A DNA stretch of 64,000 nt from Curtobacterium poinsettiae (GCF_025677645.1 NZ_CP106879.1:434001-498000); one strand, 5' to 3'. Shown: positions 43,391 through 51,563, counted from the first letter of the stretch. Program-made: numbers and translations. Notes: generated by a model not told the origin, from the sequence alone.

Positions 43391-44083
43391 TCAGGACCCG
43401 GTCTGCTCGGTCGGTGCGGCCACGGGCTTCGACTGGCTCGACCCTCGTTGCCGCAGGGACACGGTGGCGATCACCATCACCGAGATGACCAGGAACTCCG
43501 ACTGCCAGTTCTGCATCGACTCGAACCAGAACTGGCTCGTGCCCAGGTAGCCCCACGCCGTGACGACATTGCCGCCGTGTTCGAGCCGCTCCTCGTTGTA
43601 GGCCGCCGCACCACCGATCAGGTGCCCCACGACACTGCCGAGGAACAGCACCGCGAACAGGATCAGCAGGGAGTTCTCGTACAGCACGAGCACGATCCCG
43701 CCCCGGCGCACCGGCCACGGGGCCTTCGGGTCGTCGGCGTGCTCCCGGGGGTCCTCGTCCTGCGGGCTCTGTTCGTCCAGGGGCTCGGACTCGCTCGACC
43801 CCTTCTGGAACAGGAACACCGTGAACACGATGTACGCGCCCATCTGCAGGAACTCGCTCTCCCAGTTCTCGAAGGTGGCCTCGGCGAAGTCGCCGCTCGT
43901 CAGGAAGCCCCAGAGCGACACGGCCGCCTCGCCGTGCTGGAGTGCGTCCGCCGTGGACACCCGCCACCCGGCGAACACCATGCCGACGAAGCACACGACG
44001 AAGACGGCGACGTTCGCGAGGAGCAGGCCGTGCCGTCGCACACGCTGCCACCCACTCGATCCGTTGTGCAGGCCGAGGGTCAC
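43391..44083 (-). CDS. DUF6766 family membrane protein
   Basis: 230 residues from the GTG at 44083, chosen for GGAGG seven bases upstream; ATG at 44113 is an alternative giving 240. Four hydrophobic segments: LLLANVAVFVVCFVGMVFAGW, LQMGAYIVFTVFLFQ, LLILFAVLFLGSVVGHLIGG and LVISVMVIATVSLR. Between them are two related outer segments (FENWESEFLQMGAY and MQNWQSEFLVISVM), an internal repeat typical of DUF6766. Cytoplasmic loop is acidic. Function unknown. Confidence 0.85.
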   Translation of the reverse strand: MTLGLHNGSSGWQRVRRHGLLLANVAVFVVCFVGMVFAGWRVSTADALQHGEAAVSLWGFLTSGDFAEATFENWESEFLQMGAYIVFTVFLFQKGSSESEPLDEQSPQDEDPREHADDPKAPWPVRRGGIVLVLYENSLLILFAVLFLGSVVGHLIGGAAAYNEERLEHGGNVVTAWGYLGTSQFWFESMQNWQSEFLVISVMVIATVSLRQRGSSQSKPVAAPTEQTGS

Positions 44084-44179
44084 CGGGTCCTCCGTTCGTC
44101 GTGTCGAGCCCATCCTGGTCCGGTCGCCACGAACGCCTTCGCAGGAGCACCCGACCGGTCGCGCCGGTCCGTCAGCGAC

Positions 44180-44902
44180 TCAGAGCGTGACGCCGGTGGC
44201 CGTCGCGAGCGCGTCGAGCAGTGCGGTGCGGAACCGCTGGTCGGCGACCGCCGGGTGCGGCTCCTGCCGCTCCCCGTGGAACCAGTAACCACCCGTCGCG
44301 GTTTGGTCCGGGTCGGTCGCGAGCATCTCCTGCGTGCGGTGTCCGAGCTCGAAGTCGTCCGGAGCGCCGGCCCCACCCATCTTGGTCGCCACCCAGCCCG
44401 GGTCGACGGCGTTGCTCAGCACGCCCGGGCGTCGGAGCGGCACCTCGGCGGCGAGTGCCGTCACGAACAGCTTCGTGTCGGAGTACGAGTTCGTCTCCGA
44501 AGCGCCGGTCCAGTCGACGGTGTCCAGGCGCGGACGGCCGCCCCGGTGCATCCCGCTGCTCAGGTACACGTGCCGCCCCGGCGAGCGCAGCAACGCGGTG
44601 AACAGGTACGGCGCCACGACGTTCACGGGCACCAGGGAACGGCCCGAGATCACGCCGGCGTTGTGCACGACGGCGTCGAGCGGGGTGCCGGCGTCGAGTT
44701 CCCGGGCGGTGGCGATCACGGCGTCGCGGTCCGCCAGGTCGGCGACGACGAGTTCGGCGCCGCGCTCCACCAGGTCGGCGACCGCCTCGGCGCGAGCCCG
44801 GTTGCGCGCGTGGACGACGACGTCGTGTCCGCTACGGAGCAGCGAGTCGGCGGTTCCCCGCCCGAGGCCGTCGGTGGATCCGGTGACGAGGATGCGTGCC
44901 AT
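44180..44902 (-). CDS. short-chain dehydrogenase/reductase
   Basis: 240 residues from the ATG at 44902. TGSTDGLGRGTADSLLRSGHDVVVHARN cofactor site, DAVVHNAGVIS, catalytic Ser in YLSSGMHRGG and YSDTK (YxxxK). The C-terminal half (NAVDPGWVATKMGGAGAPDDFELGHRTQEML) is typical of retinol-dehydrogenase-like SDRs. Substrate unknown. Upstream lies an eroded copy of the family-1 hairpin. Confidence 0.92.
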   Translation of the reverse strand: MARILVTGSTDGLGRGTADSLLRSGHDVVVHARNRARAEAVADLVERGAELVVADLADRDAVIATARELDAGTPLDAVVHNAGVISGRSLVPVNVVAPYLFTALLRSPGRHVYLSSGMHRGGRPRLDTVDWTGASETNSYSDTKLFVTALAAEVPLRRPGVLSNAVDPGWVATKMGGAGAPDDFELGHRTQEMLATDPDQTATGGYWFHGERQEPHPAVADQRFRTALLDALATATGVTL

Positions 44903-44957
44903 CCGCCCATCATGCGCCCGGCGGCTGCGGCGGGTCCGGCATGTGTACCGGCAACGA

Positions 44958-45001
44958 GCGGACGGGAGGCACGGTGCGTGCCCGCCACGGACCTCCCCGC
45001 T
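44958..45001. terminator. family-1 hairpin, eroded
   Basis: GCGGACGGGAGGCACGGTGC... with CGCCACGGACCTCCCCGC; several mismatches. Between two minus-strand genes. The decay shows that copies diverge once formed. Confidence 0.55.
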
Positions 45002-45014
45002 GTTCACAACCCCG

Positions 45015-45371
45015 TCACACCTCGGCGGCGGCCCGCAGTTCGAGCGCCACGGCGTTCAGGCCCACGATCAGCTCGTCCGCCCGGTCGGCGTACTCCGGAG
45101 CAGGCGCTCCCGCATCACGCGCCTTGCCGCTCGACCACGGTGCCCGGACCGGCGCGGCGACCGTCAGCAGGTCGTCGCGGTCCCATCCGTGATCGAGCAG
45201 CCCACGCGCATGGTCCATACGCTCCTGCACCCGCACCACGTGCGGATCGCCGTGCTCGCTGAGGAACGCGATGAGCCGGTCGCCGCGGACCACGTACCGC
45301 CGGAGCTGGTCACGTCGGTCCCGCGCGCTGTACCGGCCGCCGTGCAGCAGGTGTCGGCGCAGCCATCCCAT
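45015..45371 (-). CDS. hypothetical protein
   Basis: 118 residues, basic N-terminus (MGWLRRHLLHGGRYSARDRRDQLRRYVVRG), then helices with DRLIAFLSEHGDPHVVRVQERMDHARGLLDHGWDRDDLLTVAAPVRAPW and EYADRADELIVGLNAVALELRAAAEV. Predicted helical and soluble; no family known. It is divergent from the DUF4190 gene. Confidence 0.6.
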   Translation of the reverse strand: MGWLRRHLLHGGRYSARDRRDQLRRYVVRGDRLIAFLSEHGDPHVVRVQERMDHARGLLDHGWDRDDLLTVAAPVRAPWSSGKARDAGAPAPEYADRADELIVGLNAVALELRAAAEV

Positions 45372-45458
45372 GCCCCGATGATCCCACCGCCCCGTTCAGC
45401 CCGCTGGTCCTGTACGTTTCCTGTGTAGACATTCCCCGATCAGAGAGGACGCGGCGCC

Positions 45459-45791
45459 ATGAGTGACGGCACGCCCCAGTACAACCAGCAGAACCCGAAC
45501 CCCTACGCCGCCGGCGGCCAGCCCTACGGCGCTCCGATGCAGCCGTCGTCCGACCGCTTCAACGTCATGGCGATCGTCGGGTTCGTCCTGGCCTTCGTGG
45601 TGAACATCGCCGGCCTCGTGGTGTCCATCATCGCGCTCTCGCAGATCAAGAAGACCGGGGAGCGCGGCCGCGGCCTGGCCCTCGCCGGCGTCATCATCAG
45701 CGCCCTGTCGCTCGTGTTCGGCATCATCTGGATCATCTTCGTGGTCTCCGTCGTCGCGAACGCTCCGGCGGGCAGCACCGGCGGCTACTGA
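45459..45791 (+). CDS. DUF4190 domain membrane protein
   Basis: 110 residues. An N-terminal Gln/Asn/Pro/Gly-rich stretch (PQYNQQNPNPYAAGGQPYG) precedes two hydrophobic segments (MAIVGFVLAFVVNIAGLVVSIIAL and LALAGVIISALSLVFGIIWIIFVVSVV), separated by KKTGERGRG. This is the standard DUF4190 hairpin. The ATG has AGAGAGGACG upstream. Possible -10 TAGACA at about 45426. Role unknown. Confidence 0.9.
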   Translation: MSDGTPQYNQQNPNPYAAGGQPYGAPMQPSSDRFNVMAIVGFVLAFVVNIAGLVVSIIALSQIKKTGERGRGLALAGVIISALSLVFGIIWIIFVVSVVANAPAGSTGGY

Positions 45792-45808
45792 CCGTCGTCA
45801 GCACCGCA

Positions 45809-45845
45809 CCGGAGGCCCGTGGCAGCTCGCCACGGGCCTCCGGTC
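45809..45845. terminator. family-1 hairpin
   Basis: Arms ACCGGAGGCCCGTGGC and GCCACGGGCCTCCGGT, loop AGCTC; outer arm reads CCGGAG/CTCCGG (compensated change). Between convergent DUF4190 and mntP. Confidence 0.75.
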
Positions 45846-45873
45846 TGTCCGGGGTCCGTCCCGGACATCGGCC

Positions 45874-46443
45874 TCAGCCGATGACGCCGGTGTGCTCCAG
45901 CACGATGTTCAGACCGATCAGGATCAGGACGACGCCACCCGCGATCTCCGCCGGCTTGCCGAAGCGGGCACCGACACGGCGACCGACCAGGACCCCGACG
46001 AACGACAGCACCGCGGTCGTGATCCCGATGAGCAGCACCGCGCCGCCGATCGACACGGGCAGGAACGCCAGGGTGACGCCCACCGCCAGGGCATCGATGC
46101 TGGTCGCGACCGCCAGCACGAGGAGTTCGCGAACCGGCAGTCGATCGGTGTCCTGCTCGGTGTCCTCGTGCTTCGAGAACGCCTCCCACAGCATCTTCCC
46201 GCCGATCAGCGCGAGCAGCGCGAACGCGACCCAGTGGTCGAAGGCCGCGATGTACTGCGCGAACGCCGACCCGAGCAGCCAGCCGAGCAACGGCATCACC
46301 GCCTGGAACACCCCGAACGTCAGCGCGATCGCGATCGCGTGCCGCACGTCGAAGCGCTTCATGTGCAGGCCCTTGCCGAGGGCGACGGCGAAGGCGTCCG
46401 CGGAGACGCCGAGCGCGATGAGGAAGAGGGCCCAGAACGACAT
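45874..46443 (-). CDS. mntP: manganese efflux pump MntP
   Basis: 189 residues from the ATG at 46443. Six hydrophobic segments; MSFWALFLIALGVSADAFAVALGKGL carries the conserved Asp of 'SxDAFAVALGKG' and VATSIDALAVGVTLAF is its repeat in the second half, the two-fold MntP signature (both Asp are needed for export in studied members). It removes excess Mn2+. The 230-bp upstream gap lacks a clear yybP-ykoY riboswitch. Confidence 0.93.
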   Translation of the reverse strand: MSFWALFLIALGVSADAFAVALGKGLHMKRFDVRHAIAIALTFGVFQAVMPLLGWLLGSAFAQYIAAFDHWVAFALLALIGGKMLWEAFSKHEDTEQDTDRLPVRELLVLAVATSIDALAVGVTLAFLPVSIGGAVLLIGITTAVLSFVGVLVGRRVGARFGKPAEIAGGVVLILIGLNIVLEHTGVIG

Positions 46444-46615
46444 GGGAGCGGCGCCTTTCGAGACGGTCGGATGGAGACTCCGACGTCTCAGGACCTGACG
46501 ATCCTGGCACGATCCAGGGGACGAAAAGGCCTGATCAGCGGGATTCGTCGCCCCGAATCCGCGGGTTGGTGGGCCCGGTCCGCCAACCCGGCCCACGTTC
46601 TCGACGTGACCAGGG

Positions 46616-46663
46616 GACGGACGGGAGGCCCGTGGCGGGGCCGCAATGCGCCTCCAGGCCGGC
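46616..46663. terminator. family-1 hairpin, eroded
   Basis: GACGGACGGGAGGCCCGTGG followed by a degraded right arm (GCGCCTCCAGGCCGGC). It lies in the 230-bp gap 46444-46673 near the LamG stop. The rest of that gap has a GTGGGCC/GGGCCCAC stem but no gene. Confidence 0.5.
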
Positions 46664-46673
46664 AGTCAGTGCG

Positions 46674-47525
46674 TCAGGAACCGGCGGCCGCGTGCGCAGC
46701 CACCTGACTGGCCGTCAGTTCGGTGCCGTACACGGCGGCGTACCGCATCGACCCGGTGAAGTACGGGTTGTTCGTGGAACCCGGCCAGCCGCTGACGACG
46801 TCGTAGCCGACACGGAAGTACCCGGTGAAGTTCTCGGGGCTCGTGAAGGCCGCGTTCGACGCGACGAGCTTGCCGTCGACGTACAGGCGCATGCCGTTCG
46901 TCGGCGACATCGTCGACACCGCGTGGTGCCACGCGCCGTCGTTGAGGGCCGTCGGCGAGGTGATGACCTGCGTGGTGCCGTTGTAGGAACCGAACGAGAG
47001 CTGCCCCGTGGTGGTGAGGTAGAGCTTCCGGTCGTGCTGCCCCGACGCGCCGGTCTGGCTGCTGCCGAAGCCGATGAGCATGCCGCCGGCGACCGTGGTG
47101 CGGAACCAGACCTCCTCGCTGAAGGTCGTGGGGTTGGCGTACGAGCGCGGGGTGGAGACGTAGCTCGTGGACCCGTTGAGCGCGTAGGCGCTCCCGCTGT
47201 CGCGCGGGCAGGCGTTCGGGCTCGGCGTGGTCGCGGTCATCGCGCCCTGGTAGGTGCCGTTCGCGCCACGACCCGACCAGTCGGTGGCCGTCTTCGATCC
47301 AGAAGCCTCGGTCAGGCGGTAGGCGAACAGGGCGTTCGCGGTGTCCGCGCCGACGGCACCCGTGCACGTGAAGTACGGGGCGGTCGCGGCCGTGTTCGCG
47401 CTGTTGGTCACGCGTGCGGTGTACGCCGAGCGGGTCGGTGCGAACTGGTTCAGCAGGACGACGACGGCCAGGGCGACCACGAGGAGGACGGCGACGACGC
47501 GACCGTCGCGCAGGCGGCGGATCAC
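46674..47525 (-). CDS. LamG domain surface protein
   Basis: 283 residues from the GTG at 47525, overlapping the sipW stop. One hydrophobic segment near the N-terminus (VVAVLLVVALAVVVLLNQF, about 10-28), then SAYTARVTNSANTA, similar to the TasA-like protein start. A concanavalin/LamG jelly roll covers about 75-275 (TTFSEEVWFRTTVAGGMLIGFGSS, DGAWHHAVSTMSPTNGMRLYVDGKLVASN, YAAVYGTELTASQVAAHA). It is anchored or SipW-processed and may bind sugars in the matrix. Confidence 0.88.
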   Translation of the reverse strand: MIRRLRDGRVVAVLLVVALAVVVLLNQFAPTRSAYTARVTNSANTAATAPYFTCTGAVGADTANALFAYRLTEASGSKTATDWSGRGANGTYQGAMTATTPSPNACPRDSGSAYALNGSTSYVSTPRSYANPTTFSEEVWFRTTVAGGMLIGFGSSQTGASGQHDRKLYLTTTGQLSFGSYNGTTQVITSPTALNDGAWHHAVSTMSPTNGMRLYVDGKLVASNAAFTSPENFTGYFRVGYDVVSGWPGSTNNPYFTGSMRYAAVYGTELTASQVAAHAAAGS

Positions 47526-48406
47526 GAGGGGCGCACCGCCTCGACGCGGCCGACCGCCAGGCACGCCACGAGCGGCACGAGGCACACGGCGATCAGGGCG
47601 ACCCAACCCAGGGGATCGAGGTCGATGTTCGACATGAGCTGGTAGTGCCCGTTCTTCGTCAGCTCGTGGATGACGACCTTGCCCATCTCGCCGTCGACCA
47701 GGTGGATGCTGTTGCCGCCGTGGGCGTCGACACGGACCGGGAAGATCCCGGACGAGATCACGGTGGCCTCGACGCCCGTCGGGCTCGAGGTGTTCGTGAT
47801 CGTCGTCACGTTGACGAACGGCTTAAACACGAACGCCGCGTACGAGACGGTGAGGGCGCTGCCCGCGATCCGCAGGCACGTGCGGGTCACCCGGTCGGTG
47901 AACGCGCTGGTCAGGGTCAGGATGATCAGCGTGCCGATGAGCAGGATCGGGGCGGCACGGAGCAGCCAGCCGATGCGCGGGACCAGGAGCGCGGGGGTGC
48001 CGATCACGTCGGCCTGGGTGAGCGTCCACGGGTCCGTCGCGCCGTTGACGTCACCGCGGGTGTGGATCCCGCCGTCCGTGTCGATCGAGACGATGCGGTG
48101 CGTGTAGACGACGTCCGGGTTGGCGGAGGTCTCGAACGAGACGATGTCGCCGACACTGAGCGTGGCGACGTCCACCGGCAGGTCGAGCACGAGGGTGCCG
48201 ACGGGGGCGGCTTCGCCCATCGAAGGCGTCTCGACGACGAACCAGCGGCCGCCGGCGGAGAGGAACAGGACCGCGGCGGCGAGGAGCACCGCGGCGATCG
48301 CGGCGACCGACCAGGCGAGGACCGTCTCGGAGCGGGTGACCTGACGGCCGCGGAGGACCGGGCGGTCGAGCATGCCGCTGAGCGGGATCGCTGCGGTCTG
48401 GCTCAT
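47522..48406 (-). CDS. SipW-like signal peptidase I
   Basis: 294 residues. A hydrophobic segment at about 29-51, then catalytic Ser in VETPSMG, GTLVLDLPVDVATLSVGDIVSFETSAN, catalytic His region in VVYTHRIVSIDTDGG (ER-type, His instead of Lys) and TRGDVNGATDP (GDNN-like box). A second membrane part (about 165-190) and a long extra domain (200-260) with final segment at 268-285. In Bacillus, SipW processes TasA and TapA. Here it lies between the TasA-like and LamG genes, its likely substrates. Confidence 0.9.
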   Translation of the reverse strand: MSQTAAIPLSGMLDRPVLRGRQVTRSETVLAWSVAAIAAVLLAAAVLFLSAGGRWFVVETPSMGEAAPVGTLVLDLPVDVATLSVGDIVSFETSANPDVVYTHRIVSIDTDGGIHTRGDVNGATDPWTLTQADVIGTPALLVPRIGWLLRAAPILLIGTLIILTLTSAFTDRVTRTCLRIAGSALTVSYAAFVFKPFVNVTTITNTSSPTGVEATVISSGIFPVRVDAHGGNSIHLVDGEMGKVVIHELTKNGHYQLMSNIDLDPLGWVALIAVCLVPLVACLAVGRVEAVRPS

Positions 48407-48445
48407 GGGCGCTGCTCCGGGAGGTCGGGGTGGGGCGTTGGTGGG

Positions 48446-48526
48446 GCTGGTCTTGCTGGTCTTGCTGGTCGGGCTGGTCCTGCTGGTCTTGCTGGTCGAG
48501 CTGGTCCTGCTGGTCTTGCTGGTCGT
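48446..48526 (-). repeat. 27-bp tandem repeat (9-bp subunits) in the matrix operon
   Basis: Plus strand: nine 9-bp units GCTGGTCNN in three 27-bp rounds (ends TT-TT-GG, CT-TT-GA, CT-TT-GT). Lies between the TasA-like stop (48603) and sipW start (48406), so it is transcribed but untranslated. On the sense strand it reads GACCAGCAA-type units with little self-pairing. Confidence 0.8.
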
Positions 48527-48602
48527 GCTGGGGTGGCGACGCTCGGCCGGAGGGGGGTCGGCCGAGCGTCGCCGGTCTGGGGGAGGGGTGATGGGGGTCG
48601 GA

Positions 48603-49256
48603 TCAGGCCGTGAAGGTCCAGGTCATCGGGACCGAGGCGGCGAGGCCCTGGTAGGTGTTGCCGGCCGAGGAGTCGAGGGTCACCGCGAAGTTGAACGGGA
48701 CGCTTGCACCGGCGGCCGGGGCCTGCGGCATCGTGAAGGCCGACGCCGCCGCACCCTTGAAGCTGGCGAGGGTGCCGCTGAACACGGTGGTGGAGCCGGA
48801 GGTGATGACGAGGTTCATCTTGGCGCAGAGGTCGGTCGCGGTGCCGTTGGCCGAGCCGTTCGCGGACTGGGTGCACGTCGCGCCCGGGTTGAGCGTGAAG
48901 GTGCTGGCGTTCGCGGTGCCGGTGTTCTTGATCGAGATCGCGGTGTTGACCGTGTTGCCCGGGGTCATCGTCGTGCTGCCGCCGAACTTGTTGATCGTCG
49001 AGCAGGTCGCCGAGTTCGTCGAGACCGAGCCGCCGTCGGTGCTGAGGCAGGTGACGGTCGCGCCGGCGTTCTGCTCCTGCATGATCAGCGTGCCGCTGCC
49101 GGCGGTGTTGCTGCTGTTGGTGATGCTCGCGGCGAACCCGGAGAGGGTGCCGGTGAGGGAGAGGGAGAGCAGGACGGCGGCGAAGATACCCGCGAGGAGG
49201 GCCACGGGGGCGAAGCGGATCCGCTTCAGTGCGGAGGTGCGGAGCTTGGTGGACAC
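48603..49256 (-). CDS. TasA/CalY-like matrix protein
   Basis: 217 residues from a GTG at 49256, with AGAGG upstream. Signal-like segment (APVALLAGIFAAVLLSLSLTG, about 13-33) ends before FAASITNSSNTAGSG, the pattern seen in CalY/TasA proteins cut by SipW. The rest is a secreted beta-rich domain with Ser/Thr/Asn: NKFGGSTTMTPGNTVNTAISIKNTGTANASTFTLNPGATC; four Cys could form two disulphides. Likely fibre former in the cell-surface matrix. Confidence 0.85.
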   Translation of the reverse strand: MSTKLRTSALKRIRFAPVALLAGIFAAVLLSLSLTGTLSGFAASITNSSNTAGSGTLIMQEQNAGATVTCLSTDGGSVSTNSATCSTINKFGGSTTMTPGNTVNTAISIKNTGTANASTFTLNPGATCTQSANGSANGTATDLCAKMNLVITSGSTTVFSGTLASFKGAAASAFTMPQAPAAGASVPFNFAVTLDSSAGNTYQGLAASVPMTWTFTA

Positions 49257-49347
49257 GGGGTACCTCTTCGTTCGGTGGTGGTTGCAGGAGATCGGGGGGA
49301 GCAAGACGTTCGGGCTGTTTTGCTTCAATGGATAAGATAGTCAGTGG

Positions 49348-49375
49348 TTGATCAAGTTGGCCACTCGTATACTTG
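49348..49375. promoter_or_regulatory. candidate MarR operator and divergent promoter region
   Basis: TTGATCAA (49348-49355) and CAAGT-N13-ACTTG (49353-49375) are inverted repeats in an AT-rich patch between the TasA-like and MarR genes. TATACT at 49368-49373 with TGGTTG 17 bp upstream could be the marR promoter. The perfect GGGGGAC-N6-GTCCCCC stem at 49385-49404 is in its leader. Confidence 0.5.
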
Positions 49376-49430
49376 CCCCAGTACGGGGGACGCACTTGTC
49401 CCCCCGAGAACCGACAAGAAGGAAGACTCC

Positions 49431-49874
49431 GTGGCAGCAGCACGCAACGACGACGCGGCCGATCTCATGGCCGCGTTCGACGCCGTCGTGCGTGCGAACG
49501 CGAGCCTGGTGAGTCAGCTCAGCGCTCGCGCGGGCGTGCACGAGAACGCCCTCCGAGCCCTGGTGCTCATCAGCGACACCGGGTACTCCACGCCGACCGA
49601 GGTCGCCGGGTACCTGGGGCTGACCTCGGGCGCGGTGACGAACATGATCGACCGGATGAGCACCGCCGGCCTGCTCGAGCGCGCGCCGAACCCGGCCGAT
49701 CGCCGAGGCTCGCTGCTGCGGCTGCTGCCCCCGGGCGATGTCGTCGTGTCGGACTACCAGGAGCGGTACGCAGCGATGCTGCGGGCCGTCGACGGGGCAC
49801 ACAAGGGCGAACTGCACGAGGTGCTCAACGACCTGGCGACGAGTCTGTACGAGCAGGCTGCCGCTACCTCCTGA
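49431..49874 (+). CDS. MarR family transcriptional regulator
   Basis: 147 residues from a GTG at 49431 with GAAGGAAG upstream. Winged helix: HENALRALVLISDTGYSTPTEVAGYLGLTSGAVTNMIDRMSTAGLLERAPNPADRRGSLLRLLPPG, flanked by dimerisation helices. It is divergent from the TasA/SipW/LamG operon and probably controls it, as MarR regulators commonly control neighbours. The 22-bp tandem array starts 8 bp after its stop. Confidence 0.9.
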   Translation: MAAARNDDAADLMAAFDAVVRANASLVSQLSARAGVHENALRALVLISDTGYSTPTEVAGYLGLTSGAVTNMIDRMSTAGLLERAPNPADRRGSLLRLLPPGDVVVSDYQERYAAMLRAVDGAHKGELHEVLNDLATSLYEQAAATS

Positions 49875-49881
49875 TCTCCCT

Positions 49882-49980
49882 GGTGTGGACCGCGCGTCGA
49901 GCTGGTGTGGATCGCGCGTCTACCCGGTGTGGATCGCGCGTCTACCCGGTGCGGATCGCGCGTCTACCCCGTGCGGATCG
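49882..49980. repeat. 22-bp tandem repeat array, 4.5 copies
   Basis: Units start at 49882, 49904, 49926, 49948 and 49970 (partial). Consensus GGTGTGGATCGCGCGTCT plus ACCC; first unit varies (GGACC..CGAGCT). Period 22 is not a multiple of 3. Unit 4 contains the TAG stop of the convergent epimerase gene (49964-49966). Confidence 0.9.
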
Positions 49981-50932
49981 TCCGTTCCGCTGTCGGGGTG
50001 AGGCCGGCACGGCGTTCCCGATCCGTCCCGCGGGCACGCTCGTCCTCGAGTACCCGCACGACGGTGTCCCGGAGGGGTCGGGTCACCCCGCCGGCGTCCG
50101 TGAACGCCACCGCGGAGCGCTGCGCGAACCCGGCCTCCGACACCGGGATCCACAGGGGGAGTGATCGCGGTCCGGCCCAGTAGGCCACGTCGTGTGCAAG
50201 CAGGACGTCGTCGTCGACCGCGACCAGCTCGTCGTCGAAGCCGGTGACCTCGGCCACGCACCGGAAGAAGTCCTGCATCGGCGTCGGAGCGCCCACGGCG
50301 TTGACCGTGCCGACGAACCCGTCGCGCCCGGCACGGACGAGCCAGGCGGCGAGGTCCGCGACGTCGATCACCTGGACGAACCGCTCCGCCGTCGTCGGCA
50401 CCAGCACCGGCCCACCGCGGTCGAAGCGTGCCGGCCAGTACCCGAACCGGTCACTGGGGTCGCCGGGCCCGACGATCAACCCCGGACGTGCGACGAGCAG
50501 CCGCGACCCGAGCCGGAGCCGTGTCGTGCGCTCGGCGAGGACCTTCGCGTCGGCGTACTCGGACGGGTCCGTCGGCTCCACCAGCCGGGCGGACTCGTCG
50601 GCGCCCGGTTCGTCGTTGTCGGCGTACACCGAGACCGTGGACACCAGGGTCCAGTGCGCAGTCCGGTCGGCGAGGGCGTCGAGCGCCGGGGCGACGAGCT
50701 CGGGAGCGTGGGCGAGTTCGATGACCTCGTCCCAGGCCCCGGTGGCTTGTTCGAACGCGCCGGGCAGGGCTCGATCCGCCTGGACGAAGCGCGCTCCCTC
50801 GGGGACACCGCCGGTGACGCCCCGGGCGAGGCAGGTGACGTCGGCACCCTCGGACAGGAGCTCGTCGACGATCGTTCGCCCGAGCCAACCGCTTCCGCCG
50901 AGTACCAGGACGCGTCGCACGCGCTGCGGCAT
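49964..50932 (-). CDS. NAD-dependent epimerase/reductase family protein
   Basis: 322 residues. Extended SDR: LVLGGSGWLGRTIVDELLSEGADVTCLARG, ADRTAHWTLVSTVSVYADND, YADAKVLAERTTRLRLGSRLLVARPGLIVGPGDPSDRFGYW. The Y-x3-K appears as YADAK. The C-terminal end RTIRTG and stop lie inside the 22-bp tandem array. Start overlaps the MOSC stop by one base, so it is co-transcribed. Related to isoflavone-reductase-like or mycothiol-linked reductases; substrate unknown. Confidence 0.88.
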   Translation of the reverse strand: MPQRVRRVLVLGGSGWLGRTIVDELLSEGADVTCLARGVTGGVPEGARFVQADRALPGAFEQATGAWDEVIELAHAPELVAPALDALADRTAHWTLVSTVSVYADNDEPGADESARLVEPTDPSEYADAKVLAERTTRLRLGSRLLVARPGLIVGPGDPSDRFGYWPARFDRGGPVLVPTTAERFVQVIDVADLAAWLVRAGRDGFVGTVNAVGAPTPMQDFFRCVAEVTGFDDELVAVDDDVLLAHDVAYWAGPRSLPLWIPVSEAGFAQRSAVAFTDAGGVTRPLRDTVVRVLEDERARGTDRERRAGLTPTAERTIRTG

Positions 50933-51492
50933 CAGACGGGCTGGAGGGGCCGTCGTTCACCGTCGGGGAGCTCGACCCGGATGCGATCGCCCGGCCGGAC
51001 CGTGCCCCCGGTGAGCACGACGCTCATCACGCCGCCCTTGCGCTCGACCGTGCCGTCCTCGGCGCGCCCCAGCACCGCACGCAGGAGTCCCGGCTCGAAG
51101 CCGTTGATCTGCTGGCACGGGTTCCGCAGGCCGGTGACCCGGACCGACGCGTCGTCACCGAGGTGCAGCACTGTCCCCTCGGGGAGCCCGAGCAGGTCGA
51201 CGCCGCTCGTCGTCACGTTCTCGCCCATCTGGCCCGGTTCGACGTCGTACCCTGCCTCGGCGACCTCGTCGAACAGCTCGGCGTGCAGCAGGTGGACCTG
51301 GCGCAGGTTCGGCTGCGAGGGGTCACGGGCAACCCGGGAGCGGTGCTGCACGGTCGTGCCGGCGTGAGCATCACCTTCGATGCCCCACCCCGCCACGAGC
51401 GTCACCGCGTCGACCAACGGCTTGCTGAACCGGTGCTCATCGTCCTTGCTCACCGCGACCACGCGCGGCTGGTCCATGTCGTCCCCGCTCAT
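50932..51492 (-). CDS. MOSC domain protein
   Basis: 186 residues from the ATG at 51492. The MOSC fold: VVAVSKDDEHRFSKPLV, LVAGWGIEGDAHAGTTVQHRSRVARDPSQPNLRQVHLLHAELFDE, GQMGENVTTSGVDLLGLPEGTVLHLG, VTGLRNPCQQINGFEPGLL with the conserved Cys that carries persulphide sulphur in MOSC proteins. MOSC domains deliver sulphur to Mo enzymes or reduce N-hydroxylated compounds. Operon with the epimerase-like gene. Confidence 0.9.
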   Translation of the reverse strand: MSGDDMDQPRVVAVSKDDEHRFSKPLVDAVTLVAGWGIEGDAHAGTTVQHRSRVARDPSQPNLRQVHLLHAELFDEVAEAGYDVEPGQMGENVTTSGVDLLGLPEGTVLHLGDDASVRVTGLRNPCQQINGFEPGLLRAVLGRAEDGTVERKGGVMSVVLTGGTVRPGDRIRVELPDGERRPLQPV

Positions 51493-51563
51493 GGGGCCGA
51501 TTCTGCCCCATGGTCGCGGCCGCGCGAGTGCAGCGTCGGTCAGCGGGGCTCCCGCAGGCCTGT

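Noticed and set aside
42041..45262. 1000-codon open frame on the plus strand over the kinase and SDR genes
   Set aside because: Antisense shadow; the minus-strand genes have clear motifs, start/stop overlaps and normal lengths.
46444..46600. yybP-ykoY manganese riboswitch before mntP
   Set aside because: The conserved strings of that riboswitch are not visible, only generic GC stems.
49882..49980. CRISPR array
   Set aside because: The 22-bp units are directly adjacent with no spacers, and no cas genes occur nearby.
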